Assembly: GCA_963853835.1 (NCBI GenBank)
Contig: OY970820.1
Location: 75,264,909-75,328,908, forward strand
DNA from: Calendula officinalis
Lineage: Eukaryota; Streptophyta; Magnoliopsida; Asterales; Asteraceae
Direction of reading: 5' to 3'
DNA: 64,000 bases
The translations under genes were made by a program, and so were the position numbers. Position 1 is the stretch's first letter; the number at the start of each line of letters is the position of its first letter. A model generated the notes under the pieces. It did not search any database. It was given only the letters and a program-made list of their open reading frames with translations, and was not told the DNA's origin. This document shows, piece after piece, positions 46,528-58,565 of this stretch.

Positions 46528-48343
46528 CACCATCTGTGCAGGGTCAAAGGGCACAAGCTACTCAGTCTCAGGAAGTACATGGAGCTTTACAAACTATTTT
46601 AAATCAAATGCTGGCCATGCAGACCACTCAGAATAATATTCTGGCCAGAATGGATGAAATGCGTACTGATATTGACACATTAAAGCAGTCAGTGGCACTC
46701 CTACAGCAACAACAATAGCCTCCACCACCTCCACAAACTCCAACTGGAGGAAATAAAGATGAAGCAGGCCATGATACTGAGCCACAGGATGCTGCTACTG
46801 AACCTATGCTCTCCCCAACTCCTGAAGATCTACAGGGGGACATAGGTGGTGATACTGAACCAATTCCCTCCCCCTCCAATGATAACAATAAGGGGGAGAA
46901 GAGACAAAGAGACCAAGAGGTTGATCAACCTGAGCCATCTGCTCAGGGTGAGAAAAGAAGGAAGTTAAATGAAGATCAACCTCCACAGCAGCAACAACAA
47001 CAACAACAACATCAGCAAACACCTCATACTGAACCACTTAGGTTTAGGTATGAAAGAAGAAGACAAAGAGGACGGTCAGTTTTGGAACAACTTGAAGAAG
47101 AACCATCTGAGCCATCTGCACAAGGGGAGATTGAAACTGACCAACCACAGCAAGTTGTTACTAAGGAAAACAACTTGCAGATTATAGTGTATAGGCCTTT
47201 TGTGTGGCCTATTGCTGATGATGAAGATGAAGAACATCCAGTGCCATCAGAAAACTTTTTAAACTTTGCACTGGATGAAGCAAATAAAGAAAGCTCTTCA
47301 TCATCATCCTCAGATGATGAAGAGCATCCAAGAAAACCAATCTCTCCTCAAGCTGAAGGACCTTCTAGAATCTCTAGAAGACCAATAACCAGAAGAATGT
47401 CAAATGTGGTTATGTCCTCAGAATCAAGTGAAGAACAAGATCCAGCTCCTCTGATCTCAAGACCTAGAAGATCCACTCAGTATACTGAGGATGAGATTGA
47501 GGCCCAGAAATTCTTTCCTGTTAAGGAAGAAGAACCTGAATCTGAGTCTGAAGATCTCCCAAGAAGATCTCATACTGTAAAAAGAACTGGAGATGAATTG
47601 CTTGAACAATATTGGAACATTGTGGCACAAAGAACAAGGTATAGGGAAACAAGGTTGGGTATGCTGAGGAATAAAGCATTTTTGAATGTAAAGGACATAT
47701 ACTGGCTAAATGAATTTGTCAACAAAATAAAAGTCAAAACTGTTGATAGATCAATTGTTGCAACTTGCATTGGCCAGTCAGTCCTCCAATGAAGATTTTT
47801 CTCCATGACATCCAAAATATGGGACTCCAAGACTGGATAAAAATTGCTAGACTGATAAAGGAGATGCCCTCAAGATCTTCTGAAGCCCAAGTGATGATGG
47901 ATGAAATTTGGGATGTATATGCTATATGCTATGAAAAAGGCATCCTATATGCAGTAGATTACAGGGCACTCAGTGTGATGACTGAAGCTATCAAGAACAA
48001 CAAACCTGAGTGCCTTAATACTTTCAGAATATTTCCCAAATATACTGTTCCCCCTAATCTTATCTTTCAGGATCAAAAGAGTACCATATATCCTACATCT
48101 GGATATATGTATACTGACTCAGATGACAGGGAGTGCTTCATTACTGAAGCAGATTTACCAACAGCTCCTATCAGCCATTTGGTGGGTTTGAAATGGATGA
48201 TCACCAAGAAAGAAGATGCTTGGTTCAGAAAGAAGATAGTTGCTGTGCTAAACAACAGGCAAGATGAACTGAATAAAAGAGAAGAGTTCATCCATGTGAA
48301 GAAGGAGGTCTTCTATGAGTTCGAATCAATCAACAGAAGATGA
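46528..48343 (+). pseudogene. C2 aORF exon 2
   Basis: APSVQGQRAQATQSQEV start, coiled-coil-like helix (ALQTILNQMLAM to SVALLQQQQ), TAG at 46717-46719, Pro run, GEKRRKLNE basic patch, Gln run, acidic Ser block, and the C-terminal domain. A 1-nt loss near 47770 shifts frame; 47765-48343 then encodes the rest (VMMDEIWDVYAICYEKGILYAVDYRALSVMTEAIKNN) to a TGA at 48341-48343. The two frameshifts of C2 (exon 1 and exon 2) cancel in total length. Confidence 0.75.
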
Positions 48344-48424
48344 AGAAGAAGACTTTGCAGCCTGTAGTTATGTATTTTTGATTTCTCTTTGTAATTGTTT
48401 TGTTATCATTACATAGGGGGAGAT

Positions 48425-48923
48425 TGTTAAGGCAAAAAGCCTTACCCCTTTGTGAATCTTAGGATAACAAAACAATCCAGACTATCCTAGATTAAAATGT
48501 AGATTAAATTTTCTAAATTAGGATTGATACTGAGTTTGGCCAATACTGGCCACTCAGTATTGGAAAAAAACCAATACTGAGTAGAAGGACTGAGTCATAC
48601 TCAGTATAGTAACGGTCTAAGATCAAATCCCTTGATCTTAGTCATTTCCTTTAACTTAGTTCTTCTGTTACTCCTTTGCCCATTTATGTAAGATCTCTAT
48701 AACACTATAAATAGAGATCATCTTGCACAGGAGTACACACCAATTTACACTTTCACGAATATCCTTTTGTAATTGTTCAAGTGGTCTTGTATTTCCGCTA
48801 CAAGCCACACTTTGTGGAATAATATACGTTTGACTAAATTACTGTGTTAATCACCTTAATTGTCTTAAGTAAATTATTAATTTAAACAATTATCAAACAA
48901 ACTAGGGTTGTTGTGACCTAACA
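48425..48923 (+). repeat. C2 3' LTR with polypurine tract
   Basis: Preceded by ATAGGGGGAGAT (about 48413-48424), the usual Sirevirus-like polypurine tract. Ends CCTAACA and is followed by GATAT. Confidence 0.9.
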
Positions 48924-50863
48924 GATATATAATGAAAATAAAACCTCTTCTACTCAAAAGGTTGTATCTAATACTGAGGTTGAAGGAACAGACAAGTCAA
49001 CTACTCAAGAATCTAAAGAACCTGTTCAAGTTGTCATTCTAAAACATGAAAACAAGAAAACAACTTCCACAGGATCTTCAAGTGGTAAAACTAAGAAGTT
49101 GAATATTAATAAAACTTTTTTGTCAAATAAAAATAAGACCCCAGTACCATCTCCTTCAAACTAGTTAAACATAAAATGAAAACTCCATTAAAAAATGACA
49201 AAAATAACATTTTGAAATCTATTGGTGATAAGATCAAAGTCTTAAGTCAAAAGTTTGCAAAACTTACTCATACTGATCAACCAAAAGTAAAATAGTTTTC
49301 TAAAATTCCTTATGAAAACATGTTCAGAAACAGACCTAGAAAATGTTATAGATGTCATCACACCGGTCATAAAGGAGATGAATGCTGGACTAATCTCTCA
49401 AATCCCAGGTACTTAGTACCAAAGAAAAGGAGTGAAACAAAGTCAGTATCACCCCAGAAAACCTCCAAGGTTTCTCCTGAAGTGATACTGACCTCTTCAA
49501 AAGAGATCAAGTCTACCCCTGTTTCTCCTACCAAAGGTCCCATTCAAAAATGGGTTCCTAAAAAGAACTAATTCTTATTTTGTGTCTTGTGCAGGGTGAC
49601 AGAAAATGGTACTTAGATAGTGGCTGCTCAAGACACATGACTGGCAGCATGGAGTACCTTCTAAATTATACACCAGAGAAGGGTCCTTCTGCAAAGTTTG
49701 GAGACGATTCAATTGGGAAAACAAGGGGATATGGAGTAATCAAGGCAGGCAACATAACTTTTAAAAGAGTTGCCTATGTAGAGGGTCTTAAACACAATCT
49801 GCTCAGTATCAGCCAGATGTGTGATGATGATAATGAAGCTCGTTTCACAAAGGTTGCAGGAATCATCTACAATGATAAAGGGCTACCTGTGCTCATTGCT
49901 AGAAGAGAAAAAGATGTATATGTGGTCAATCTATCTGAAATAGACCCTACTATTCGAGTTTGCCTGCTGTCTAAAGTCAAGCCAGAACTTCATTGGTTAT
50001 GGCACAAGAAACTTTCTCACATAAACTTCAGAAACATTAATGAGCTCAGTATGAAGAAACTGGTGAGAGGGTTGCCCACAATTACTTATTCAAAAGATAA
50101 TATATGCTCAGCATGTGAAATGGGCAAGCAGAAGAAGAGTTCATTCAAGTCAAAGGTTAATAATTCCATTAATGAACCTCTTACAATGATACATATGGAT
50201 ATTTTTGGCCCCATCAGCACACCATCATTGGCCAAAAAGATCTATACTTTAGTCTTAGTAGATGAATTCTAAAGATATACTTGGGTCATTTTTCTCAAGT
50301 CTAAATCAGATGCAACAACAGAAATCATTGCCTTCATAAAAAGAGAAGAATTACAAAAAGGCAACAAGGTCAAACAACTAAGAAGTGGCCATGGTACTGA
50401 GTTTAAGAACTCAGTATTAGCAGATTTCTGTGAAGAAAAGGGAATTGTGCAAAATTTCTCTGCAGCCTACACACCACAACAAAACGGTGTTGTAGAAAGA
50501 AAGAATAGAACATTAATTGAAGCTGCAAGAACTTTGTTATGCCATGCTGGACTTGCACTGAGCTTCTGGGCAGAAGCTGTCAACTGTGCAAATTTTACTG
50601 AGAACAGAGCTACAATAGTCCAGAGACATCAAATGACTCCTTATGAGTTATACAATGGCAAGGTTCCTAATGTGGAGTTCTTCCACATCTTTGGGAGTAA
50701 ATGCTTTGTACTCAGTACTAAGCAAAACCTAAACAAATTTGCTCCCAAAGCAAATGAAGGTGTGTTCTTGGGCTACTCTCCACACTCTAAAGCTTTCAGA
50801 GTGTATATCATCTCAACCAAGATGATTGTAGAATCCATTCATGTCACGTTTGATGAAGATTAG
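48924..50863 (+). pseudogene. C1 gag end, second knuckle, protease and integrase
   Basis: Continuation of C1 after C2. Gag tail with frame breaks (49164, 49292), knuckle CYRCHHTGHKGDEC intact (49343-49384), protease KWYLDSGCSRHMTG (about 49607), integrase zinc region HKKLSHINF...CSACEMGK and first Asp IHMDIFGP. TAA at 50270-50272. The second core motif reads RSGHGTEF: the catalytic Asp is Gly (50387-50389). TPQQNGVVE with the catalytic Glu is kept (about 50475). Integrase is therefore dead by catalytic change as well as by the stop. Confidence 0.85.
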
Positions 50864-52904
50864 AATGAGCATTCTACCTCAGCAAAGGAAGACATCAGTG
50901 GCATAGATATTCTATGCAGTCCAGAAAACTCAGTTGCTGAACTGCCCAAGTCTCACCCATACTATGTTGATCCAGGTATGAGTGATACTGATCAAGAAAG
51001 AACTCAGTCTAACTCGAATGCATCAAATTCTGAGGTTCCCATCTCTGAGAACCCCAATACTGAGTTCCCAATACTTGATCTGAACAACTCCACATATGAA
51101 GAAGGTGAATCTTCCAGTACCTTTCAAGAATCCTCCTCAGATCTGCAAAATCAAGAAGAACAGCAACCTGAAATGTCTTACACTGATCAGAATTCAGCTC
51201 AGTATCAGACAGACAACACATCAATGCAACAAGATAATGTTGACCTTGCTTTAAATGCTCCCTTAGGAAACAATCTAAGGGAACTAAGAGATCATCCTCA
51301 TTCAGATATCATTGGTCCTATTGAACAAGGTGTCCAAACAAGAAGAAAACTAGATTTTGAACCTCAAGCTACTGCAAATTTCTGTTTCTTTTCAAGCCTT
51401 CTATCTACCATGGAACCCAAGAAAGCTGATGAAGCTTTAATAGATGAAGACTGGGTAGAAGCTATGCAAAAATAACTGACATAGTTTGAATGGAATAAAG
51501 TCTGGAATTTAGTACCACCCCCTTCTGGCAAAACTATTATTGGTACTAAATGGGTCTTCATAAATAAGATGCACAAAGATGGTGTTGTCATCAGAAACAA
51601 AGCAAGACTGGTTGATCAGGGTTACAGGCAAGAAGAAGGCATTGACTATGATGAAACTTTTGCACCAGTTGCAAGAATTGAAGCTATAAGGCTGTATCTT
51701 GCATATGCAGCTTTCAAGAACTTCAAAGTGTATCAGATGATGTCAAGAGTGCCTTCCTAAATGGAAAACTACAAAAGGAAGTTTATGTTAAACAACCACC
51801 AGGTTTTGTTGATCCTAAATTTCCTAACTATGTTTTCAAGCTCCAAGAGCCTGGTATGATACCCTGTCTGAGTACTTAATTGAAAATAAATTTATAAGAG
51901 GTAAAATTGACAAAACTTTATTTTCAAAGGGAAAAGGTTCTGACATTTTACTTATTCAGATATATGTAGATGGCATTATCTTTGGCTCCACTGACAAGTC
52001 AATGTGTGACTGGTTTGCTAAGGTTATGTCATCTCAGTATCAGATGAGTATGATGGGTGAACATACTTACTTTCTTGGTTTACAAGTTGATCAGAAGCCT
52101 GATGGCACTTTCATAAATCAAAGTAAGTATGTGCATGACATGCTGAAGAAATACAAATTTGAAAACTTATCTTCCATGCACACTCCTATGGGTACTCAGG
52201 ATAAAATAAGTAAAGATGAAACTGGTAAACCAGTATGTCAATCCACATACCGAGGTATGATTGGTTCTTTACTTTACTTAACAGCTAGCATGCCTGATAT
52301 CATGTTTGCAACTTGTTTGTGTGCTCGGTATCAGGCTGATCCTAAAGAATCACATATGAAAGCTGTTAAGCGCATTTTTAGATATCTTTCAGGTACTCCT
52401 AACATGGGTCTTTGGTATCTCAAAGATTCAAACTTTGACCTTGATGGGTATACAGATGCAGATTTTGCAGGTTGTAGGTTGGACAGGAAGAGTACAAGTG
52501 GAGGATGTCAATTCCTCGGTGGCAGACTAGTTGGTTGGTCATCCAAGAAACAAAACTCAGTAGCAACTTCTACTGCAGAAGCAGAATATGTTGCTGCAGG
52601 CAGTTGTTGTGCTCAACTCTTATGGATGCAGTATCAACTAATGGACTATGGGTTCAACTTCCAGAAGACACCAATTCATTGTGATAACAAGAGTGCTATT
52701 GCTATCACTGAAAACCCAGTCCATCACTCAAGAACAAAGCACATTGATATCAGACACCACTTTATTCGAGATAATGTGGAAAAGGGTAAGGTTGAGGTAG
52801 ATTTTGTTCCTACAGATGATCAATTGGCTGATGTATTCACTAAACCTCTCTCTGAGGAAAGGTTTATGTATTTACTAGGACAATTAGGTATGTTGAATCC
52901 TTAA
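50864..52904 (+). pseudogene. C1 reverse transcriptase and RNaseH
   Basis: The linker (50978-51475) leads into RT. TAA at 51473-51475. RT part with ARLVDQGYRQEEGIDYDETFAPVARIEAIR (51569-51760). A 1-nt loss at about 51738 and a deletion of about 35-45 nt at about 51841 remove the LYGLKQA segment. The catalytic box reads YVDG (51963-51974): the second Asp is Gly. RNaseH, 52002-52904, is open and well conserved (YTDADFAGC, STAEAEYVAA, HCDNKSAIAI, QLGMLNP). Confidence 0.85.
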
Positions 52905-53365
52905 TTTTTCTTAAAAAATTTCTGATACTGACCTCTCAGTATTAGTTCCAATACTGACCTGCTCAGTATCACTCGTCTGATTTATCAAATATTATAAATT
53001 TTAATTTTTTTTATTAATTTATAGTTTAAATTAAATGTTTTTATAATTTATAATATTTTTTTTTATTTTAATTTTTTTTTAACCCGGTATTGGAGTCCTG
53101 GAGTGATAAAACTGACTTTTAATCTTCATACTCCTTAACGGTAACCTTTCTTAATAAGAAAGTTACTGTTGAAACAGGATAAGGCTGTCAAATCAGCCGG
53201 TTTTACTTCCCAATACCGTAATTATCTCTAATTAAATATAAATAACAGTTTATGTCTTTTCTTTCAAACTTTCTAACAGTTATTTCATATTTTCTCATTC
53301 AATTCTCTCTGCGATTAACGATTTCACTTTCTCCTTGCAAGCAAATTTCTAAATCACAATCGTAG
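52905..53365 (+). other. C1 pol-aORF spacer
   Basis: AT-rich, no ORF; poly-T and poly-A runs near 53000-53080. Contains ACTTTCTAACAGTTATTTC, the site whose AAAGTT complement forms the deletion junction in D. Confidence 0.5.
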
Positions 53366-54691
53366 ATGGCGAATTACAGATTTTTCGCAGGCTTGGGAGG
53401 AACAACATAACCGCAAATTTCAATATTCCTCAGGCTTGGGCATGCCCTGAATTCACTCACACGATCACGTATTTGAAGCATTGTCCGATCACGCAAGCAT
53501 TGATTCGTTCCCCTCGAGCAATTTATCCGGAAATGCTCTGCGAATTCTGGAACTCTGCTAGGCTTGACTCTCTGGACATGATTACCGGTTGGGTTATTCG
53601 AGAACAAAGACGGGCTTTTGTCTCCACTGCTATAATTCGGGAAACACTGAGGCTTCCCGCTCACGCTCAGTATGAGCCCTTTGTTGATCGAACAGAGGCT
53701 CGCTCAGTGTTACCATTTATTGGCCGCAGAGGAACCACCGGCATTATTAAACGAAATGAATTTGGTCCTATGTGGGGTCTGTTAATATCCAAACTTATTC
53801 GATGTATGACCCACAAGACAGGAGCTTTGGATCAAATAAATGATTTTGGGATGCAGATTGTTCATGCCATGTATCATGGCCGAGATATTAATTATGCTCG
53901 ACTAATCTTCAATGAACTAGCTTCTCTAGTTCGGGCTCAAATCAGAGAACTTAATGTTCCTTTCTGCAGATTTCTTTCTCTAATTTTTCAACATGGCATG
54001 CCTGCCCATATTTATGATGAATTCAACAGTCCAAGAGTAGATCTTCCTCCTTTACATGAGAAGATTTATTTCTACAGGCCAAGGGAAGGAGAGCCTGTAC
54101 TGAGTCACTCCATGTGGGCTATTGTACAGGCACACATAAATGATGAACCTCATTCTGATACTGAATCAGAAAGTGATGATGATGATGATGATGACAGTGA
54201 AGACGGTGGTCAAGATATTGAGATGATGGACGCTCAACCAGAACCAGAACAAGAACCACCACATATTCCTCCACCTGCACAGGATCCTGATGCTCCTCAT
54301 ATTGCGACAGCTTCTGATACTGAGTCCTCAGAAGACACACCACTTGCCATCCAAAGAAGAAGAAGAAACCTATCCCCAGTTATAATGGGAAATTTATCAT
54401 CAGAAGAGATGCAACCCGGAAATGTTCCATCATTAACTGCATCTCTTCAAGCACAGAGTTTGGTTGCAGCCACCGCTGACCTTCCAGGTCCTGAACCAGA
54501 ACCTATTGCTCAACCAATTGAGGAACCTCATGTTCCTCTTGATGTGGAGATTCAGTTTGAGCAAAACATTATGGAAGGTGCACATGCTCGAACACAAGAG
54601 GCTCCTGAAGGTGCTGGTGCCTCAAATCAAAATCTGGATGATCCAGCACCGACCTCTACTGATGCAAGACGGGAATCCGACAAAGTCTCAG
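53366..54691 (+). pseudogene. C1 aORF exon 1
   Basis: ATG at 53366. After MANYRFFA a deletion of about 50-70 bp joins to GGCTTGGGAGGAACAAC and shifts frame, so translation from this ATG stops at once. The downstream frame (53473 on) is open for 410 codons to the donor: LIRSPRAIYPEMLCEFWNSARLD, MPAHIYDEFNSPRVDLPPLHEKIYFYRPREGE, Asp/Glu runs, QRRRRN patch, ESDKVSG. Confidence 0.75.
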
Positions 54692-55375
54692 GTATGAATT
54701 TCTAAAAAGCTCTCAAACTTTAATATATATATATATCTTTCCCAAATAGAGACTATGTATTGGCCAGTACCAACTCAATACTGACCAAATTCTCAACCGA
54801 ACTTTCAAATATATTCACTTATGGCCAACATAGTTAGCCCACTGCTGCTATGCAAAATTCATACACTGAGCATCTCAATGATCATATTCAGTCTAGAGTT
54901 GTCTCAACATTTTAAGAGACAATGGTGGTGATGTCATACTGACACTTACTGGTGCTGCTTAAATTATGTCTTACTTATTTTGAGTAAGGTCACATAATTC
55001 AAGAAATGATCACAAACCTTTAAGCCACATAAGCCGAAATTACTCATGGGTATAAACCACATTTCTATTATCACTCTAATACAGAGTGATAAACATTGAA
55101 AATAACCAGAAGCACATCCCAGGCTTCGATTACCCAAACCCAAACTTTTTTAGTAAATGTGACATATCCTATACTGAGCTACACAAATATTCACACTCAC
55201 TTTTACTGAACAATCTCTTACACATGCTATGCACAAGTTCACAATATTTCATCATATACCAGATGAAATACAGACTTCTCAATTCTGTTTACATGATTAT
55301 AGAATTTAACAACACCACAATTCTATTTGATAAACCTTTCATTCTAACCAGATTATATTTTTTTTGTTTCTTTAG
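54692..55375 (+). other. C1 aORF intron
   Basis: 684 bp, CAG|GTATGA donor and TTTCTTTAG|CACC acceptor, phase 1, like those in C2 and D. It keeps patches of sequence shared by all three copies (e.g. GGCCAACATAGTTAGCCCACT). Confidence 0.7.
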
Positions 55376-57240
55376 CACCATCTGTGCAGGGTCAAAGAGC
55401 ACAAGCCACTCAGTCTCAGGAAGTGCAGGGTGCTTTACAGACTATTCTGAATCAGATCTTGGCCATGCAGAACACTCAGAACAATATTCTGGCCAGGATG
55501 GATGTCATGAGTACTGAGATAGACTCATTAAAGCAGTCAGTGGCACTCCTTCAACAACAACAACAGTCTCCACCACCTCCACAGTCTCATATTGGTGGAA
55601 ATAATAATGAAGAAGGCCCTGATACTGAACCTAGAAGATCACCCTCACATGCCAATACTGAGGGTGAACAGGATGCTGCTACTAAACCTATGCTCTCCCC
55701 AAATCCTGAAGATCAACAGGGGGACATAGGTGATACTGAACCTCTTCCCTCCCCGTCCAATGATAACAATAAGGGGGAGAAGAGACAAAGAGAAGAATAG
55801 GTTGATCAACCTGAGCCATCTGCTCAGGGGGAGAAAAGAAGAAGATTAACTGAAGATCAACCTCCACAGCAACAACAACAACAACATCAGCAAACTACTC
55901 ATACTGAACCTCTTAGGTTTAGGTATGAGAGAAGCACACAAAGGGGAAGATCAGTTTTGGAACAACTTGAAGAAGAACCATCTGAGCCATCTGCTCAGGG
56001 GGAGAATGATACTGATCAACCACAGCAAGTTGATACTGAAGAAAATAACTTGCAGATTATTGTGTACAGGCCATTTGTATGGCCAATTGCTGATGATGAA
56101 GATGAAGAACATCCAGTGCCATCTCAAAATTTTCTAAACTTTGCACTGAATGAAGCAAATAAAGAAAGCTCTTCATCATCATCCTCAGATGATGAAGAGC
56201 CCCCAAGAAGACCAATCTCTCTTCCAACTGAAGGACTTTCTAGAATTCCTAGAAGACCAATAACCAGAAGAATGACAAATGTGGTTATGTCCTCAGAATC
56301 AAATGAAGAAGAAGATCCAGCTCCTCTGATCTCTAGACCTAGAACATCTACTCAATATACTGAGGAAAAGAGTGATGCTGAGGATGAGATTGAGGCCCAG
56401 AAATTCTTCCCTATTAAGGAAGAAGAACCTGAAACTGAGTCTGATGCAGATGTTCCAAGAAAAGCACATATTGTAAGAAGAACAGGAGATGAATTGCTTG
56501 AACCGTATTGGAACATTGTGGCTCAAAGAACAAGGTATAGGGAAACCAGGATGGGTATGCTGAGGAATAAAGCATTTCTGAATGTAAAGGACATATACTG
56601 GCTAAACGAATTTGTCAACAAAATAAAAGTCAAAACTGTTAACAGATCAATTGTTGCAACCTGCACTGGGCCAGTCAGTCCTCCAATGAAGATTCTTCTC
56701 CATGACATTCAAAACATGGGACTTCAAGACTGGATAAAAATTGCTAGACTGATAAAGGAAATGCCCTCAAGATCTTCTGAAGCCCAAGTGATGATGGATG
56801 AAATCTGGGCAGTATCTGCTATATGCTATGAAAAAGGAATCCTTTATGCAGCAGATTACAGGGCACTCAGTGTGATGACTGAGGTTATCAAGAACAACAA
56901 ACCTGAGTGCCTTAACACTTTCAGAATCTTTCCCAGATATCTTGTTCCTCCTAACCTTACTTTTCAGGATCAAAAGAGCACCATATATCCAACATCTGGA
57001 TATATGTATACTGACTCAGATGATAGGGAGTGCTTCATTACTGAAGCAGATTTGCTAACAGCTCCCATTAGCCATCTGGTGGGCTTGAAATGGATGATAA
57101 CCAAGAAAGAAGATGTTTGATTCAGAGAGAAGATAGTTGATGTGCTGAACAACAGGAAAGATGAACTAAAGAAAAGAGAAGAGTTCATCCATGTGAAGAA
57201 GGAAGTCTTCTATGAGTTCGAAACAATCAACAGAAGATGA
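55376..57240 (+). pseudogene. C1 aORF exon 2
   Basis: Same layout as in C2 and D. Coiled-coil-like start, Pro/Gln runs, then TAG at 55798-55800, an open stretch 55957-57120 and TGA at 57118-57120 (a Trp codon in C2), then the last 40 codons to TGA at 57238-57240. The DNA carries several GGGGGAG blocks (55720, 55768, 55826, 56000, 57312) that look like extra polypurine tracts. Confidence 0.75.
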
Positions 57241-57321
57241 AGAAGAAGACTTTGCAGCCTGTATTTATGTATTTTTGATTTCTCTTTGTGATTATTTTGT
57301 TATCATTAGATAGGGGGAGAT

Positions 57322-57811
57322 TGTTAAGGCAAAAAGCCTTACCCCTTTGTGAATCTTAGGATAACAAAACAACCTAGACTAGCTTAGATTAAATAGTAGA
57401 TTAAATTAGCTAAGTTTAGGTGTGATACTGAGTTTGGCCAGTATTGGCCACTCAGTATTGGAAAACCAATACTGAGTAGAAGGACTGAGTTACAGTCAGT
57501 ATTGTAACGGACTAAGATCAAATCCCTTGATCTTAGTCATTTCCTTAGTTCAGTCCTTCGGTTACTCCTTTGCCCATTATGTAAGATCTATATACCAATA
57601 TAAATAGAGATCATCTTGCAAAGGAGTACTTACCAATTTATGAACTTACATTCACATCTTTTGTAATTGATCAGTTGTCTTGTTATTCCGCAACAAGTCA
57701 CACTTAGTGGATTTATACATTGACTATATTCTTGTGTTATCACTTTAATATTTCACTAAGTATATTAATCTATCAATTAACATTATAAACTAGGGTTGTT
57801 GTGACCTAACA
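57322..57811 (+). repeat. C1 3' LTR
   Basis: 490 bp, preceded by GATAGGGGGAGAT (polypurine tract). Lacks 13 bp in U3 compared with the 5' LTR. Ends CCTAACA, then TSD AGGAC (57812-57816). Confidence 0.9.
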
Positions 57812-57816
57812 AGGAC

Positions 57817-58036
57817 CGAGAACCGGTGCTTCAAGTGTGGTAAGGCTGGGCATTGGAAAAAGAATTGTCCAAAGGGTGCTAGTGGTAGTGGAGGAAACGC
57901 AAGTTCCTCAGGTAACACAACCACACTTCTTAATCACTTTAAGATACTTGTAAAGTATGTTACGAGTAATCTAACTTTTGAAATCGTTTATTGCAGCAGG
58001 AGATGGAAAGTGATGACGACCAGCATGAGATGGTGA
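57817..58036 (+). pseudogene. A2 gag, C-terminal part with CCHC knuckle
   Basis: Resumes the frame broken at 34938. Zinc knuckle CFKCGKAGHWKKNC (57832-57873), then a Gly/Ser tail. After TCCTCAG the sequence has a GTAACA donor-like site (57912) and a TTGCAG acceptor-like site (57991-57996), a possible 85-bp intron; unspliced, the frame runs on to TGA at 58034-58036. No protease or integrase follows, confirming gag-only coding. Confidence 0.75.
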
Positions 58037-58565
58037 TGATCCCACAAGCACCAAGTTTTATAATTCAGTATTTTGTGGATTCTTTTTAAACAATTTTAAT
58101 TTATTGTTTGGATAATTTTATTTTGTTAAAACAAGTTTTATTTTGGTTTTAATTAATTATGAATCCATGATTGAATTATATTGTGTGCATGTGTGATAAT
58201 TACACTAGTCATGGTTTATGACTAGATTGTAAGTCAAGTTTTGATTTACTTAATATTTCATGTTTATATATATTTGTTTGATTGTTGTATAAATATTGTC
58301 TTGATAGCTCAAGGTATTTAGATGCGAGTAATTAGAAAGTTTTTCTAATGAAAGTATTTAAGAGTTTTATGGAAGCATAAGGTTCAAAAGTAATTGAACT
58401 TGGTTAAAACATCTTAAGCAATAGTCATTACTTATGATAGAAAGTTTTAAAGTATTAGTATTAATATAGTATGATTATATTGGATATACTCAAGATAGAC
58501 TTTAAGAGTATTATTACAAGTCTTGTATACTTGTAGTAAAGGATTTAATGAAGTCATAAGTAACT
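58037..58565 (+). other. A2 post-gag non-coding region, truncated
   Basis: Matches A1 from 9023 to about 9730 with an internal gap (the CTCATGCCCT hairpins are missing), then jumps straight into the LTR at TGCACAG. Confidence 0.7.

Larger units (their letters stand above)
37455..48923 (+). mobile_element. Sirevirus-like copia element C2, full length
   Basis: 11,469 bp. LTRs 37455-37966 and 48425-48923, TSD GATAT at 37450-37454 and 48924-48928, inserted in C1 gag. Primer site 37969-37980 (TGGTATCAGAGC). Complete order: gag, zinc knuckle, protease, integrase, RT, RNaseH, aORF exon 1, intron, exon 2, polypurine tract. It is the youngest layer of the nest, yet it carries several stops and frameshifts and is not autonomous as read. 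Confidence 0.9.
34939..57811 (+). mobile_element. Sirevirus-like copia element C1, carrying C2
   Basis: LTRs 34939-35441 and 57322-57811, TSD AGGAC at 34934-34938 and 57812-57816. Order: gag, protease, integrase, RT, RNaseH, two-exon aORF. About 11.4 kb without C2. The TAGGGGGAGAT tract before the 3' LTR, two CCHC knuckles in gag, the KWYLDSGCSRHMTG protease and NFSAAYTPQQNGVVE integrase motifs, and an extra ORF after pol all fit the Sirevirus (SIRE/Maximus) lineage. The LTRs differ by about six substitutions and a 13-bp indel. Confidence 0.85.

Noticed and set aside
44467..48343. True viral envelope glycoprotein encoded by the aORF
   Set aside because: No signal peptide, no membrane helix and no glycoprotein-like Cys pattern; the composition is acidic, Gln/Pro-rich and nuclear-looking.
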